Origin: Candidatus Nanoanaerosalina archaeon
GTDB lineage: Archaea; Nanohalarchaeota; Nanosalinia; Nanosalinales; Nanoanaerosalinaceae
Direction of reading: 5' to 3'
DNA length: 24,355 nucleotides
Assembly: GCA_022729275.1 (NCBI GenBank)
Contig: JALDAH010000009.1
Span: forward strand, 1 to 24,355
How positions within the stretch are numbered: position 1 is the stretch's first letter; every line of letters begins with the position of its first letter. Under the pieces are notes generated by a model. That model did no database searches, was not told the DNA's origin, and saw nothing but the letters and a program-made list of their open reading frames with translations. Below, in pieces: positions 7,916-15,828 of this stretch. The translations under genes were made by a program, and so were the position numbers.

Positions 7916-8305
7916 ATGAGACAAGATATTTTGGCTGATACTTTCGCAGCGATAGACAATGCAAGAGAGGTAGGTAAAAAAGAAGTAGTTATCAAACCTG
8001 CTTCAGAGATAGTGAAAAACGTTTTAATTGTCCTACAACAGAAGGGCTACATAGGTCTTTTTGAACATGTTGAGGATAGCAGAGGAGGAAAGTTCAAGGT
8101 CGAGATAGGTAATATGATGAACAAGGCCAGTGTTATCAAACCAAGATTTTCGGTATCCAAGAACGATTTCCAGAAATACGAGAAGAGATTTTTGCCCGCC
8201 AGAGGATTTGGAGATCTGATAGTGACTACTCCAAAGGGTGTGATGTCTCACAAAGAGGCCATGGAAGAAGGATTTGGTGGAAAACTACTGGGATATGTTT
8301 ACTGA
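7916..8305 (+). CDS. rps8: Ribosomal protein uS8
   Basis: uS8 binds the central domain of 16S rRNA. The 129-residue protein has archaeal family features: DTFAAIDNAREVGKKEVVIK at the N-terminus, the RFSVSKNDFQKYEKRFLPAR segment, and GDLIVTTPKGVMSHKEA near the C-terminus, the conserved RNA-contact loop. The ATG follows GGAGTGGAT (7901-7909). Ten bases lie between it and uL6. Confidence 0.96.
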   Translation: MRQDILADTFAAIDNAREVGKKEVVIKPASEIVKNVLIVLQQKGYIGLFEHVEDSRGGKFKVEIGNMMNKASVIKPRFSVSKNDFQKYEKRFLPARGFGDLIVTTPKGVMSHKEAMEEGFGGKLLGYVY

Positions 8306-8315
8306 GGTGTGAAAT

Positions 8316-8843
8316 ATGGAAGAGACTATAGAGATACCTGAAGGATTCAAAGTCGAGATGGAAGGGATGGATCTTGAGATCAGCGGTGATGGAGATTCAT
8401 TGAAGAAAATGTTCAACTCTCCCCTTGTTGACATAGATATAACCCATGAAAGTATTATTTTGAAAACTAATGGTGATGACAGGAAGTCAAAGGCTATGAT
8501 TGGAACTTACAGATCACATATAAAAAACATGATAAAGGGTCTTCAGGAAGGATATACTTACAAGCTTCAGACTGTTTATGCCCACTTCCCGATGAACGTT
8601 AAGGTTTCCGGTAACAAGGTCATAATCCAGAACTTTATAGGTGAAAGAGCCCCGAGAAATATAAAAATAATGGAAGGTGTATCGGTATCTGTTGACGATG
8701 ACGAGGTCACTGTTACAGGAAATGACAAGGAAAAAGTTTCGCAGACCGCTGCTATGATAGAGCAGGGATGCAAGAAAGGAAAAAGAGATCCAAGAGTCTT
8801 CCAGGATGGTATATACTTAACCAAAGGAGGTGAACAAGCATGA
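8316..8843 (+). CDS. rpl6: Ribosomal protein uL6
   Basis: Two-domain protein near the factor-binding site of the 50S subunit. The 175-residue length is normal. GTYRSHIKNMIKGLQEGYTYKLQ (residues about 68-90, read in two parts) is the conserved junction, and NFIGERAPRNIKI (residues about 106-118) and the C-terminal DPRVFQDGIYL are archaeal signatures. The ATG follows GAGGTGTGA. Its stop overlaps the eL32 start by four bases. Confidence 0.96.
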   Translation: MEETIEIPEGFKVEMEGMDLEISGDGDSLKKMFNSPLVDIDITHESIILKTNGDDRKSKAMIGTYRSHIKNMIKGLQEGYTYKLQTVYAHFPMNVKVSGNKVIIQNFIGERAPRNIKIMEGVSVSVDDDEVTVTGNDKEKVSQTAAMIEQGCKKGKRDPRVFQDGIYLTKGGEQA

Positions 8844-9262
8844 GTGCAGAGCAAAATAATGATAAAAAACGACTTATTAAGCTCAGGAAAAAGAAAAAGT
8901 TCGAGAGACAGAACTCACACAAGCATGGGAGAGTACCAACTTCATGGAGAAGAGCAAAGGGAAGACACAGCAATGTCAGGTTGAAGAGAAAATATGCAAA
9001 GGATTCTCCTAATCCTGGTTATGGTTCACCTAAGAAGGTAAGAGGACTTCATCCATCAGGTCTTACAGATAATCTTGTCCATAGACCGGCTGATCTGGAG
9101 GAACTTGAACCAGAAGAAGACGGAGTCAGGATTGCTTCGGATGTTGGTAACAGGAAAAAAGAGGTTATACTTGAAGAGGCTCATGAGAAAGGATTACATG
9201 TTTTCAATGCTAAAACTATAGAAAAAGATGATTCCCCTGAAGAGGAACCTGAAGAGAAGTGA
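8840..9262 (+). CDS. rpl32e: Ribosomal protein eL32
   Basis: Archaea/eukaryote-specific large-subunit protein. The 140-residue protein has the core KKKFERQNSHKHGRVPTSWR, GYGSPKKVRGLHPSGLTDNL and VILEEAHEKGLHVFNAKT, all characteristic of eL32. A short acidic tail (DDSPEEEPEEK) ends it. The ribosome-binding site GGAGGTGA (8826-8833), six bases before the ATG, is the strongest in the cluster. The stop lies inside the ribosome-binding site of the next small gene. Confidence 0.95.
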   Translation: MSAEQNNDKKRLIKLRKKKKFERQNSHKHGRVPTSWRRAKGRHSNVRLKRKYAKDSPNPGYGSPKKVRGLHPSGLTDNLVHRPADLEELEPEEDGVRIASDVGNRKKEVILEEAHEKGLHVFNAKTIEKDDSPEEEPEEK

Positions 9263-9267
9263 TTTTT

Positions 9268-9447
9268 ATGGTAGGAACTTCTTTTTTCAGGCCTATGGAG
9301 GGAAAATGTCCAAACTGTGGAACGTTTGGAGATGAGACAAAGGAAGTGGATATAGGTGAAGGCAAGATTTGTCCGGCATGCGATACAGTTTTCAACAAGT
9401 ACATGGTACTCGACGAAGGAAAAGAATTGAAGTTTAGAAATAATTGA
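9268..9447 (+). CDS. Small zinc-ribbon protein inside the ribosomal operon, function unknown
   Basis: A 59-residue protein between eL32 and eL19, a position that in the standard archaeal operon holds nothing. It contains two CxxC pairs, CPNC (C14, C17) and CPAC (C35, C38), 17 residues apart, the pattern of a treble-clef or zinc-ribbon fold binding one zinc. The remainder is mixed charged. AGTGAT at 9258-9263 lies four bases before ATG 9268, as in neighbouring genes, and the frame is intact. A GTG at 9259 is in frame but overlaps the eL32 stop. I do not recognise it as a known ribosomal protein. It could be a lineage-specific ribosomal or assembly factor, or an RNA-binding ribbon; this is inference from position. 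Confidence 0.8.
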   Translation: MVGTSFFRPMEGKCPNCGTFGDETKEVDIGEGKICPACDTVFNKYMVLDEGKELKFRNN

Positions 9448-9462
9448 AGAGGGTTAATTAAA

Positions 9463-9909
9463 ATGAATTTAAGATCACAGAGAAGAATGGCGGCTGAAGT
9501 ATTGGACGTTGGAAAGAGCCGTGTATGGATAGACCCTGAAAGGGTTGAAGATGTCTCAGAAGCTATAACAAAACAGGATATTAGAAATCTTGTCGAATCT
9601 GGCGTTATCAAAAAGAAAAATAAAAAAGGTACCAGCAGGGGAAGAGCCCGTAAAAACGAATCACAGAAGAGTAAAGGAAGGAAAAAAGGACATGGAAAAA
9701 GAAAAGGTAGTAAAGGCGCACGTAAGAAATCAAAGGACCAGTGGAAAGAAAAGATCAGGGCTTTAAGAAAGGATTTAAAGGATAAAAGAGATTCAGGCGA
9801 GATTTCAAGAAGTGATTACAGGAAGCTCTACAGGAAGGCCAAGGGAGGATTTTTCAGGAACAGGAAACACATGAATCTTTATATAAATAAGAACTTGAAA
9901 GGTGATTGA
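9463..9909 (+). CDS. rpl19e: Ribosomal protein eL19
   Basis: Archaea/eukaryote-specific protein with a long helix crossing the subunit interface. The 148-residue protein starts MNLRSQRRMAAEVLDVGKSR and continues with RVWIDPERVEDVSEAITKQD, diagnostic of eL19. The very basic middle (about residues 50-95) and the terminal helix with YRKLYRKAKGGFFRN are also typical. Its TGA ends one base before the uL18 ATG. Confidence 0.96.
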   Translation: MNLRSQRRMAAEVLDVGKSRVWIDPERVEDVSEAITKQDIRNLVESGVIKKKNKKGTSRGRARKNESQKSKGRKKGHGKRKGSKGARKKSKDQWKEKIRALRKDLKDKRDSGEISRSDYRKLYRKAKGGFFRNRKHMNLYINKNLKGD

Positions 9910-9910
9910 A

Positions 9911-10423
9911 ATGGCTGACGGACCAGGATACAAAGTTGCTCATAGAAGGAGAAGAGAACAGAAGACAGATTATAAGAAAAGGATTGAACTTGTCAAATCA
10001 GGTAAATTAAGAGCTGTTGTTAGAAAAAGCAACAAGCATATGTTAGTTCAGTTTATTGATTATGAGACAGAGGGAGATGAGATAATTTGCTCCGCCAAGT
10101 CCGAAGAACTTAATGATCTGGGCTGGGAACACCACACTGGCAACATATCTGCCGCTTATCTTACAGGTCTTCTTGCAGGTAAAAGAGCTCTTGATGAAGA
10201 TTTCGATGAAGCTGTTGTGGATCTTGGTCTCCAGATAAAAAATCATGGTACCAGAGTTTACGCCGCTATAAAAGGTATATCGGATTCAGGTGTCGATCTA
10301 AATGCTGATAGCTCGGCATATCCCTCAGAGGAGAGAATCAAAGGTCAGCACATTGAAGAGTTTAAGGAAAACGGTATTGTATCAAACTTCGAGAAAATCA
10401 AAAAAAGTATTTTAAGTGATTAA
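9911..10423 (+). CDS. rpl18: Ribosomal protein uL18
   Basis: uL18 binds 5S rRNA with uL5. The 170-residue protein begins MADGPGYKVAHRRRREQKTD, the archaeal form, with RKSNKHMLVQFIDY, AYLTGLLAGKRAL and the C-terminal RIKGQHIEEF. A GTG at 9902 is in frame, but GGTGAT at 9901-9906 is four bases before ATG 9911 and overlaps that GTG, so ATG is used. One base separates its stop from the uS5 start. Confidence 0.96.
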   Translation: MADGPGYKVAHRRRREQKTDYKKRIELVKSGKLRAVVRKSNKHMLVQFIDYETEGDEIICSAKSEELNDLGWEHHTGNISAAYLTGLLAGKRALDEDFDEAVVDLGLQIKNHGTRVYAAIKGISDSGVDLNADSSAYPSEERIKGQHIEEFKENGIVSNFEKIKKSILSD

Positions 10424-10424
10424 A

Positions 10425-11123
10425 ATGAATAGAGAAGATTCAAAACCCTGGAAGCCTAAAACCAAGCTTGGAAGAATGGTAAAAAAGGGCGAAATAGATA
10501 ATATACACGATGCTTTAAACCACAGGCTTGCCCTAAGGGAACCTGAGATCGTTGACAAGTTAGTACCTAACCTTGAGGACGATGTTATACTTATAGGTGG
10601 AACACCCGGTAAGGGCGGAGGTAAGAGAAGGATAGTTTCAAAGAGAACGGTCAGGATGCACAAGTCAGGTAGAAGATTCAAGACCAAAGCGATGGTTGTC
10701 ACAGGAAATGGCAACGGGATCGTGGGTCTTGGAGAGGGATATGCAAGAGATACTAGAAACGCTATACAGAAAGCTAAGCAGGCCTCAAAACTTAATATAA
10801 TGGAGCTCAGAAGAGGAAACGGTTCCTGGGAGGACAGAGGAACAGAACCTACAACTATCCCCTTCAAGTCAAAGGGTAAATCAGGTTCCGTAGAGGTAGA
10901 AATAATGCCTGCTCCTAAAGGTACAGGTCTGGCTGCTTCAACCGACGTTAAAAAACTATTGAGCCTTGGAGGTATCGAAGATCTCTGGGTGAAATCAAGA
11001 GGAAGTACAAGAACAAGAGAAAATATAATAAAAGCTACTTTCAGAGCCTTCAAAAACATGAACAACATGAAGGTGACCTCTGAGATAAAGGAGGACACAG
11101 GTCTTGTAGTGGGAGTGGTATAG
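10425..11123 (+). CDS. rps5: Ribosomal protein uS5
   Basis: uS5 acts at the mRNA entry channel and in decoding accuracy. The 232-residue archaeal protein has TVRMHKSGRRFKTKAMVVTG (residues about 75-95, the double-stranded-RNA-binding-like domain), GNGIVGLGEGYARDTRNAI, and a C-terminal domain with PAPKGTGLAASTDVKKLL. A GTG three codons upstream overlaps uL18; GTGAT four bases before ATG 10425 favours the ATG. Ends immediately before uL30. Confidence 0.96.
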   Translation: MNREDSKPWKPKTKLGRMVKKGEIDNIHDALNHRLALREPEIVDKLVPNLEDDVILIGGTPGKGGGKRRIVSKRTVRMHKSGRRFKTKAMVVTGNGNGIVGLGEGYARDTRNAIQKAKQASKLNIMELRRGNGSWEDRGTEPTTIPFKSKGKSGSVEVEIMPAPKGTGLAASTDVKKLLSLGGIEDLWVKSRGSTRTRENIIKATFRAFKNMNNMKVTSEIKEDTGLVVGVV

Positions 11124-11567
11124 ATGTATGCAGCGATAAGAATAAGAGGTTTGCCTGACAGGAACAGAAAAATAGAGAACACTCTCAAACATATAGGTCT
11201 GAATCAAAGGAATTCTCTTGTATTTCTGCCGGAGACAGAGACTTTTGAAGGCATGTTAAATAAGACCAAGGATATTGTTACCTATGGAAAGGTATCTCAG
11301 GAGTTTCTTGAGGAGTTCCTAGAGGATAGGATAGACATTGAATCAGTTTATGAGTCTTTCGGAGAGGAATCGTTTGAAGATCTAGTTGATAAAATTGATG
11401 AAGGAGAGATATGTATTTCTGAGGCTATTGAAGAGGGTTTCGTAAACGCATTTAATATGAACTCTCCCAAAAAAGGTTTCAAAGACACAAAGAGACAGTT
11501 TAAACAGTCAGGTTCTCTTGGTCTTAGGGAGGACCACAAGGTAGAAAAAATCGTGAAGAGGATGTAG
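11124..11567 (+). CDS. rpl30: Ribosomal protein uL30, archaeal long form
   Basis: The 147-residue protein is the long archaeal/eukaryotic type, bacteria having about 60. YAAIRIRGLPDRNRKIENTL at the N-terminus and MLNKTKDIVTYGKVS match the ferredoxin-like core. The C-terminal part has FNMNSPKKGFKDTKRQFKQ, a conserved end of archaeal uL30. ATG 11124 follows the uS5 TAG with no gap. Nine bases lie before uL15. Confidence 0.94.
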   Translation: MYAAIRIRGLPDRNRKIENTLKHIGLNQRNSLVFLPETETFEGMLNKTKDIVTYGKVSQEFLEEFLEDRIDIESVYESFGEESFEDLVDKIDEGEICISEAIEEGFVNAFNMNSPKKGFKDTKRQFKQSGSLGLREDHKVEKIVKRM

Positions 11568-11576
11568 GTGTAATAA

Positions 11577-12005
11577 ATGGGTAATAAAAAAAGAGGTAGT
11601 GGTACACACGGACACGGTTCTTCGAAAAAGAACAGAGGAGCCGGAAACCGTGGTGGTAGAGGTAATGCTGGTAGAGGAAAGAAAGCCAAACACAAGAAGT
11701 TTTCAGGTTTGAAGGATAAAGTTCTTGGAGAAAGCGGTTTCAACAGACCTAAAAAGCTTCAGAAAGATGTGAACAGTATCAACCTAAAGGATATAGATCA
11801 GAGAATACAGGTTTTTGTTGAGAAAGGATTTGCCGAAGAGAAGAAAGGAAAATACGTTTTCTTTGCCAAAAAGGCAGGTTTTGACAAGATTCTTGGAAGC
11901 GGTAAACTCTTCGAGGATATAGATATCAAGGCTGAAAGTTTCTCTGATGCAGCCAAAGAAAAAATAGAAAAAAGTGGAAACAAGGCTATCAAAGTTGATG
12001 GTTAG
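11577..12005 (+). CDS. rpl15: Ribosomal protein uL15
   Basis: uL15 is a late-assembly large-subunit protein with a basic, Gly-rich N-terminus (residues about 1-40, with GTHGHGSSKKNRGAGNRGG) that threads into rRNA. The C-terminal domain includes NLKDIDQRIQVFVEKG and KILGSGKLFEDIDIKA, the latter the typical uL15 signature G-xG-L. The 142-residue length is normal. AGGTGTaataaATG sets the start. SecY follows 12 bases later. Confidence 0.94.
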   Translation: MGNKKRGSGTHGHGSSKKNRGAGNRGGRGNAGRGKKAKHKKFSGLKDKVLGESGFNRPKKLQKDVNSINLKDIDQRIQVFVEKGFAEEKKGKYVFFAKKAGFDKILGSGKLFEDIDIKAESFSDAAKEKIEKSGNKAIKVDG

Positions 12006-12017
12006 GTTTTAACAAAA

Positions 12018-13445
12018 ATGTCGTTTATACTTACTTTAGGAAAATACCTTCCTTCAGTCAGGAAGCCGGAGAAGAACGTTAAGTTCAAGAAAAGGCTTAT
12101 ATGGACAGGTTTGATTCTTTTGCTTTATTTTGTGATGAGCGAGACATATGTTGTCGGTGGAATACCGGAACAGATGGATCAGTTCCAAGCTCTCCAGACC
12201 ATTATGGGTTCCGAGATAGGTACTCTGGTCACTCTAGGTATCGGTCCTATTGTAACGGCTTCAATTATACTGCAGTTACTGGTTGGTTCGGAGATAATTC
12301 CATGGGACCTTAATAGTTCAATAGGTAAACAGAAGTTTCAGTACACTCAGAAGATCCTTGCATACACGTTTGGTTTTGTCCAGGCGTTCGCGTTTGTATT
12401 TATGGGAGCTATTCAGCCGATAGAAGGTTTTTTCGCTCTTGTTGTAGCTCAATTAACTATAGGTGCTTGGCTGATTGTTCTGATGGATGAAGTAGTTTCC
12501 AAATGGGGGTTCCACTCTGGTGTATCTCTTTTCATCCTTGCAGGTGTCTCTAAAACAATAGTTGTCAGACTTCTTTCACCATTGACAGGAGCCGGAGAAA
12601 TCTGGTTCATGGTGGGAGAACAACCTGCTGGTGCTTTACTACAATTTATGACAGGTACATTTACTGCAACCGCAGTATCTGGTTTGATATTTACTTTGAT
12701 AGTTTTCATGATTGCTGCTTTTGCCAGTAACATGCGTGTTGAAATCCCATTGACCTTCGGAAACGTCAGAGGTTTCGGCAGAAAATGGCCTCTCAAATTC
12801 CTTTACACGAGTGTTATGCCTGTGATTTTTGTCTCCGCAATAGTTTCAAACATTAGGCTTTGGGTTTCAGTTCTTACGAACAGGGGAATCGAGCTTTCGT
12901 TCAATTTACCATTCATGGATAACCCTTTCTACATTTTCGGACAGTTCACAGCTGAAACAGGAGCACTTCCTAACTCGTTAATATACTATTTTTCAGCTCC
13001 TACAAATCTCCCACAAGCTATCTGGAACTCTATCACAACCGGTACCTTACAACTATCAGTCCCTGAAATCATACAGGTTTTCTCATACACAGGTTTTTAT
13101 GTTGTTGCAGCAGCCGTTTTCTCAGTGTTTTGGATGAGGACTTCAAGTCAAGATCCTTCAAGTGTCGCGGACCAGATAATGAATATAGGTATGAAAGTTC
13201 CTGGATTCAGGAAGGACAAGAGAGTAATCGTAAAAATATTGAACAGATATATCCCGGCATTAGCTGTACTGGGAGGAGCTTTCATTGGTTTCCTTGCAGC
13301 TCTAGCTGATTTCACCAATGCTTTCGGAACTGGTACCGGTATATTATTAGCGGTTTTCATTTCCTTCCAGTTCTACGAAGAAATCGTAAAGAAACACATG
13401 GAGGACATGCATCCAGCACTCAGAAACCTTATGGGTAACTTCTGA
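12018..13445 (+). CDS. secY: Preprotein translocase subunit SecY
   Basis: Central channel of the Sec translocon, moving proteins across or into the cytoplasmic membrane with SecE and Sec61beta. The 475-residue protein has about ten hydrophobic segments. Family signatures are LVTLGIGPIVTASIILQLLV (residues about 71-90), QLTIGAWLIVLMDEVVSKWG with GVSLFI (residues about 145-173), and a basic cytosolic loop around MKVPGFRKDKR. The N-terminal helix YLPSVRKPEKNVKFKKRLIWT is archaeal. The start lacks a strong ribosome-binding site (only GGTT about ten bases upstream), so translation may be coupled to uL15. Last gene of the ribosomal cluster; adk, which often follows in archaea, is absent. Confidence 0.97.
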   Translation: MSFILTLGKYLPSVRKPEKNVKFKKRLIWTGLILLLYFVMSETYVVGGIPEQMDQFQALQTIMGSEIGTLVTLGIGPIVTASIILQLLVGSEIIPWDLNSSIGKQKFQYTQKILAYTFGFVQAFAFVFMGAIQPIEGFFALVVAQLTIGAWLIVLMDEVVSKWGFHSGVSLFILAGVSKTIVVRLLSPLTGAGEIWFMVGEQPAGALLQFMTGTFTATAVSGLIFTLIVFMIAAFASNMRVEIPLTFGNVRGFGRKWPLKFLYTSVMPVIFVSAIVSNIRLWVSVLTNRGIELSFNLPFMDNPFYIFGQFTAETGALPNSLIYYFSAPTNLPQAIWNSITTGTLQLSVPEIIQVFSYTGFYVVAAAVFSVFWMRTSSQDPSSVADQIMNIGMKVPGFRKDKRVIVKILNRYIPALAVLGGAFIGFLAALADFTNAFGTGTGILLAVFISFQFYEEIVKKHMEDMHPALRNLMGNF

Positions 13446-13474
13446 GATTTAAACATTGAAATGTAAAAAACACA

Positions 13475-13518
13475 TTATTTAAAACTGTCTGGACAATTGT
13501 TGACAGAGGCTTCAAATT
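13475..13518 (+). promoter_or_regulatory. Likely TATA promoter for the DUF106 gene
   Basis: TTATTTAAAA at 13475-13484 in the 73-base secY/DUF106 gap resembles an archaeal TATA box. A start point about 25 bases downstream falls near 13508, giving a leader of about ten bases before ATG 13519. This would let DUF106 be transcribed independently of the ribosomal cluster. Read by eye only. Confidence 0.45.
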
Positions 13519-14268
13519 ATGCATCACGGACCACTAGGTTTTTTTGTTGATCTTTTAGAACCTATTTTCCCTGTTTACGATAAAATTTTCGGTATATTCT
13601 TCAACTTTTTCGGCCCCAGAACAGCTTCAATACTTTCAGTGGTGCTTGTTGCAGCCATCGTCGCTCTTATAATCTCTTCTTTCTACTTGCTACTTGTAGA
13701 CAGGGATGAATACAACAGGATCAGAAAGAAACAGAAGGAGCTTCAGGAAAAAGTAAAGAAAGCTCAGGAAGACGATGATATGGAGAAAGCAAACATGTAC
13801 ATGAAGGAATCTTTTTCCATGCAGAAGGAATTCATGAAAACTTCCTTCAAACCTATGATAGCTTCTATGCTAGTGTTTTTCGTTATTGTTCCATGGGTAT
13901 TAACTAGTTTTTCCCCTGTTGTGGAACTTGAAGAGGTTGACAACGGAGAGTTTGTTGGTCAATTGGAAGTGAAGGGTTTCGAGGGTTCCATAGGAGAAGT
14001 ATCCATTATACAGGAAGAAGAAGATTACACAATTTTCTTTGAGGGAGAGGAAAAACAGTTAGGTGATTTCATACAACATGAGGGAAATGAGTGGATAGTC
14101 AAAGAGTTCGATTCAGAAAACTCCATAAGGTTAATGTTTTCATACAGGTTTATACCTCTTCCTTTTAGCCTTCCTCTTATTGGAAACACTTTTGAATGGT
14201 TGGGTACATTTATATTGTTCCAGCTTCCTTTCACAATAATTTTCAGAAAGATGTTGGGAATCCACTGA
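13519..14268 (+). CDS. DUF106 membrane protein (EMC3/TMCO1-like insertase)
   Basis: Archaeal homologue of the Oxa1/YidC/EMC3/TMCO1 superfamily, thought to help membrane-protein insertion. Three hydrophobic segments (residues about 36-60, 112-131 and 226-243) surround a cytosolic coiled-coil (about 62-108, EYNRIRKKQKELQEKVKKAQ and MYMKESFSMQKEFMKTSF) and a beta-rich exported segment (about 132-210). The coiled coil followed by KPMIASMLVFFVIVPW is the DUF106 pattern. In many archaea DUF106 lies just after secY (with adk and cmk), so the position also fits. The 249-residue length is within family range. Confidence 0.88.
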   Translation: MHHGPLGFFVDLLEPIFPVYDKIFGIFFNFFGPRTASILSVVLVAAIVALIISSFYLLLVDRDEYNRIRKKQKELQEKVKKAQEDDDMEKANMYMKESFSMQKEFMKTSFKPMIASMLVFFVIVPWVLTSFSPVVELEEVDNGEFVGQLEVKGFEGSIGEVSIIQEEEDYTIFFEGEEKQLGDFIQHEGNEWIVKEFDSENSIRLMFSYRFIPLPFSLPLIGNTFEWLGTFILFQLPFTIIFRKMLGIH

Positions 14269-14291
14269 ACCAGTAAAGAGCTTTATCGATT

Positions 14292-14326
14292 TCTTTTTAA
14301 CTTTTGCACACTATCGTCTATACGAG
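14292..14326 (+). promoter_or_regulatory. Likely TATA promoter, near-leaderless start of truB/cbf5
   Basis: TTCTTTTTAACTTTT (14291-14305) has a TATA-like centre about 30 bases before ATG 14327, and no ribosome-binding site precedes the ATG. This fits a near-leaderless mRNA. Read by eye. Confidence 0.4.
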
Positions 14327-15301
14327 ATGCTTCCAGCAGAGGAAAACTTTTCAAAAGGATGGCTTGTTAGAGAAGAAGCTGAGACGGACTGGAGTTACGG
14401 TGAGAGACCGGAACAGAGAAATGTGGAGGAAAAGCTTTCCAACGGACTTGTTCTTATAGATAAACCTGCCGGTATAAAGAGCCATAAGCTCTCCGTCAAC
14501 ATAAAGAAAAGTTTGAAAAGATCAAAAGCTGGTCATTCAGGTACATTAGATCCTGATGTTACAGGTGTTTTACCTGTAGGTCTTGACAATGCAACAAAAG
14601 TTTTACAGGCTCTTAAAAACGCTGGAAAGGAATATGTTGGGACTATGAAGTTATCGAAAGAGTTCTCAAAGAAAGAAATCGATGAAGTTGCGGAAACCTT
14701 CCTCGGAACCATCAAACAGATACCTCCCGAGATATCTGCTGTTAAGAGGGAGGAAAGGGAGAGGGAAGTCTATGGAATTGACATACTGGATGTTTCTGGA
14801 AGGAAGATCAAATTTGTTATAGAATGTGAAAAGGGTTTCTATATAAGGGTTTTCTGCAGACAGTTCGGTGAAAAAATAGGTGCAGAGGGACAGCTAGAAC
14901 AACTCCGGCGTACAAAGGTAGGATTGTTCGGAGAGGAAGACTGCTTCAAAATTGAGGAGGTCGAGAAACAATTCCGGTTGTATTCAGATAGAAAAGAAAA
15001 TGATTTGAACCGTATTATATTGCCAGTGGAAGCTGGTGTGAAGCATCTGAAGAAAGTTCTTTTGAAGGACACGTCAGTGGCCCCGGTTTGTCACGGAGCA
15101 GCACTCGGATCAATGGGGATCTCAAAACTACAGAAAGATATAAATCCTGGGGAACTTGTAGCTCTGCTTACATTAAAGGGAGAGTTAGTAGCTGTTGGTA
15201 ATTCCTTGATGACTTCTGAAAAGATGGTTGATAAGAAAGATACTGCTGTCGAACTAAAAAGGGTTTTCATGGACAAGGATTTTTATCCCAAGAAATGGTA
15301 G
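14327..15301 (+). CDS. truB: tRNA/rRNA pseudouridine synthase Cbf5 (TruB family, PUA domain)
   Basis: Catalytic subunit of archaeal H/ACA ribonucleoproteins, also able to modify tRNA U55. Residues 40-49 (GLVLIDKPAG) and AGHSGTLDPDVTGVLPV (about 68-84) form the TruB active-site region; D75 is the catalytic Asp. GFYIRVFCRQFGEKIG (about 172-188) is the second conserved motif. Residues about 238-320 are a PUA RNA-binding domain (APVCHGAALGSMGISKL, PGELVALLTLKGELVAVG). The N-terminal 35 residues, with DWSYGERPEQRNVEEKL, are archaeal in type. At 324 residues it is a normal Cbf5. In many archaea it follows the secY/DUF106/cmk block, as here without cmk. Converges on a small minus-strand gene ten bases later. 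Confidence 0.95.
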   Translation: MLPAEENFSKGWLVREEAETDWSYGERPEQRNVEEKLSNGLVLIDKPAGIKSHKLSVNIKKSLKRSKAGHSGTLDPDVTGVLPVGLDNATKVLQALKNAGKEYVGTMKLSKEFSKKEIDEVAETFLGTIKQIPPEISAVKREEREREVYGIDILDVSGRKIKFVIECEKGFYIRVFCRQFGEKIGAEGQLEQLRRTKVGLFGEEDCFKIEEVEKQFRLYSDRKENDLNRIILPVEAGVKHLKKVLLKDTSVAPVCHGAALGSMGISKLQKDINPGELVALLTLKGELVAVGNSLMTSEKMVDKKDTAVELKRVFMDKDFYPKKW

Positions 15302-15311
15302 ACTATATATC

Positions 15312-15551
15312 TCAACCAAATTTTTTAATTACGGTTTTTGCAGTTAACCCTAGTAAAAGAGGATAAACAAAAAACAAGAAACCTATTGATACAATAGAAT
15401 TATTAATAAAAGCGTTTCTTAAGCCTTCAGAACCTATCTGTTCCACAAACAAGTACCAGGTAATCATACCAAAAAAACTTGTTAACAGGTTCAAAACAAT
15501 TGCGACAATGAGTACTGAATAACCTGTAACAATAATTTCTTTCAGATCCAT
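15312..15551 (-). CDS. Small two-TM membrane protein, unknown
   Basis: A 79-residue protein with two hydrophobic stretches, about residues 10-35 (SVLIVAIVLNLLTSFFGMIT) and about 52-70 (SIVSIGFLFFVYPLLLGLTA), and a basic C-terminus (KTVIKKFG). I do not recognise a family. ATTTATAAAT on the minus strand at 15573-15582 lies about 26 bases before the ATG and no ribosome-binding site is visible, so the mRNA is probably leaderless, which supports a real gene. It converges on truB and diverges from the tRNA. Confidence 0.65.
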   Translation of the reverse strand: MDLKEIIVTGYSVLIVAIVLNLLTSFFGMITWYLFVEQIGSEGLRNAFINNSIVSIGFLFFVYPLLLGLTAKTVIKKFG

Positions 15552-15573
15552 GAAAAAAAGTCATTTACAAATT

Positions 15574-15582
15574 ATTTATAAA
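15574..15582 (-). promoter_or_regulatory. TATA box of the small membrane-protein gene
   Basis: Minus-strand ATTTATAAA is close to the archaeal TATA consensus and is centred about 26 bases upstream of the start codon at 15551, so transcription would begin at or next to the ATG. Confidence 0.55.
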
Positions 15583-15741
15583 TGAATTTTTTTAGAGAAA
15601 GATTACAGGTTTTCTTTCGTTGTTTTTATTTCAAAAAACCATTTTTTTATCTAAAACCGTTTTTAACGGATTCGTCGACCGTGATAGTTTTTAAAATTTG
15701 TATGACAAGGATGTATTGGAGGTTTTTTATTACAGACTTTT

Positions 15742-15828
15742 GCCTGGATAGCGAAGTCTGGTCCAACGCGCCGGTCTTGAGAACCGGTGGGCTTATCGCC
15801 CTCGCAGGTTCAAATCCTGCTCCAGGCG
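15742..15828 (+). tRNA. tRNA-Ser (anticodon UGA)
   Basis: A complete class II tRNA. The acceptor stem GCCTGGA (15742-15748) pairs perfectly with TCCAGGC (15821-15827), followed by discriminator G at 15828; CCA is not encoded. The anticodon stem CCGGT/ACCGG encloses loop CTTGAGA with anticodon TGA at 15778-15780. The long variable arm GGGC-TTATC-GCCC is diagnostic of Ser/Leu, and the T arm reads GCAGG-TTCAAAT-CCTGC. Anticodon and discriminator G indicate Ser, reading UCA-family codons. No intron is visible. A TATA-like TTTTTAAAATTTG lies at 15687-15699, giving a short 5' leader for RNase P. Confidence 0.96.

Noticed and set aside
1695..10424. TTG or GTG starts upstream of uL23, uL29, Rnp1, uS14, eL32-next gene, uL18 and uS5
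   Set aside because: They lie in or next to the preceding stop or the ribosome-binding site; ATG starts with normal spacing exist just downstream.
10412..11188. 258-codon open frame opposite uS5
   Set aside because: Antisense shadow of a well-conserved gene; composition is Leu/Ser/Pro-rich with no domain and no ribosome-binding site.
12383..12392. CAGGCGTTCG in secY as a further copy of the repeated element
   Set aside because: Only the nine-base CAGGCGTTC matches; the TGTTTACATT half is absent and it lies in coding sequence.
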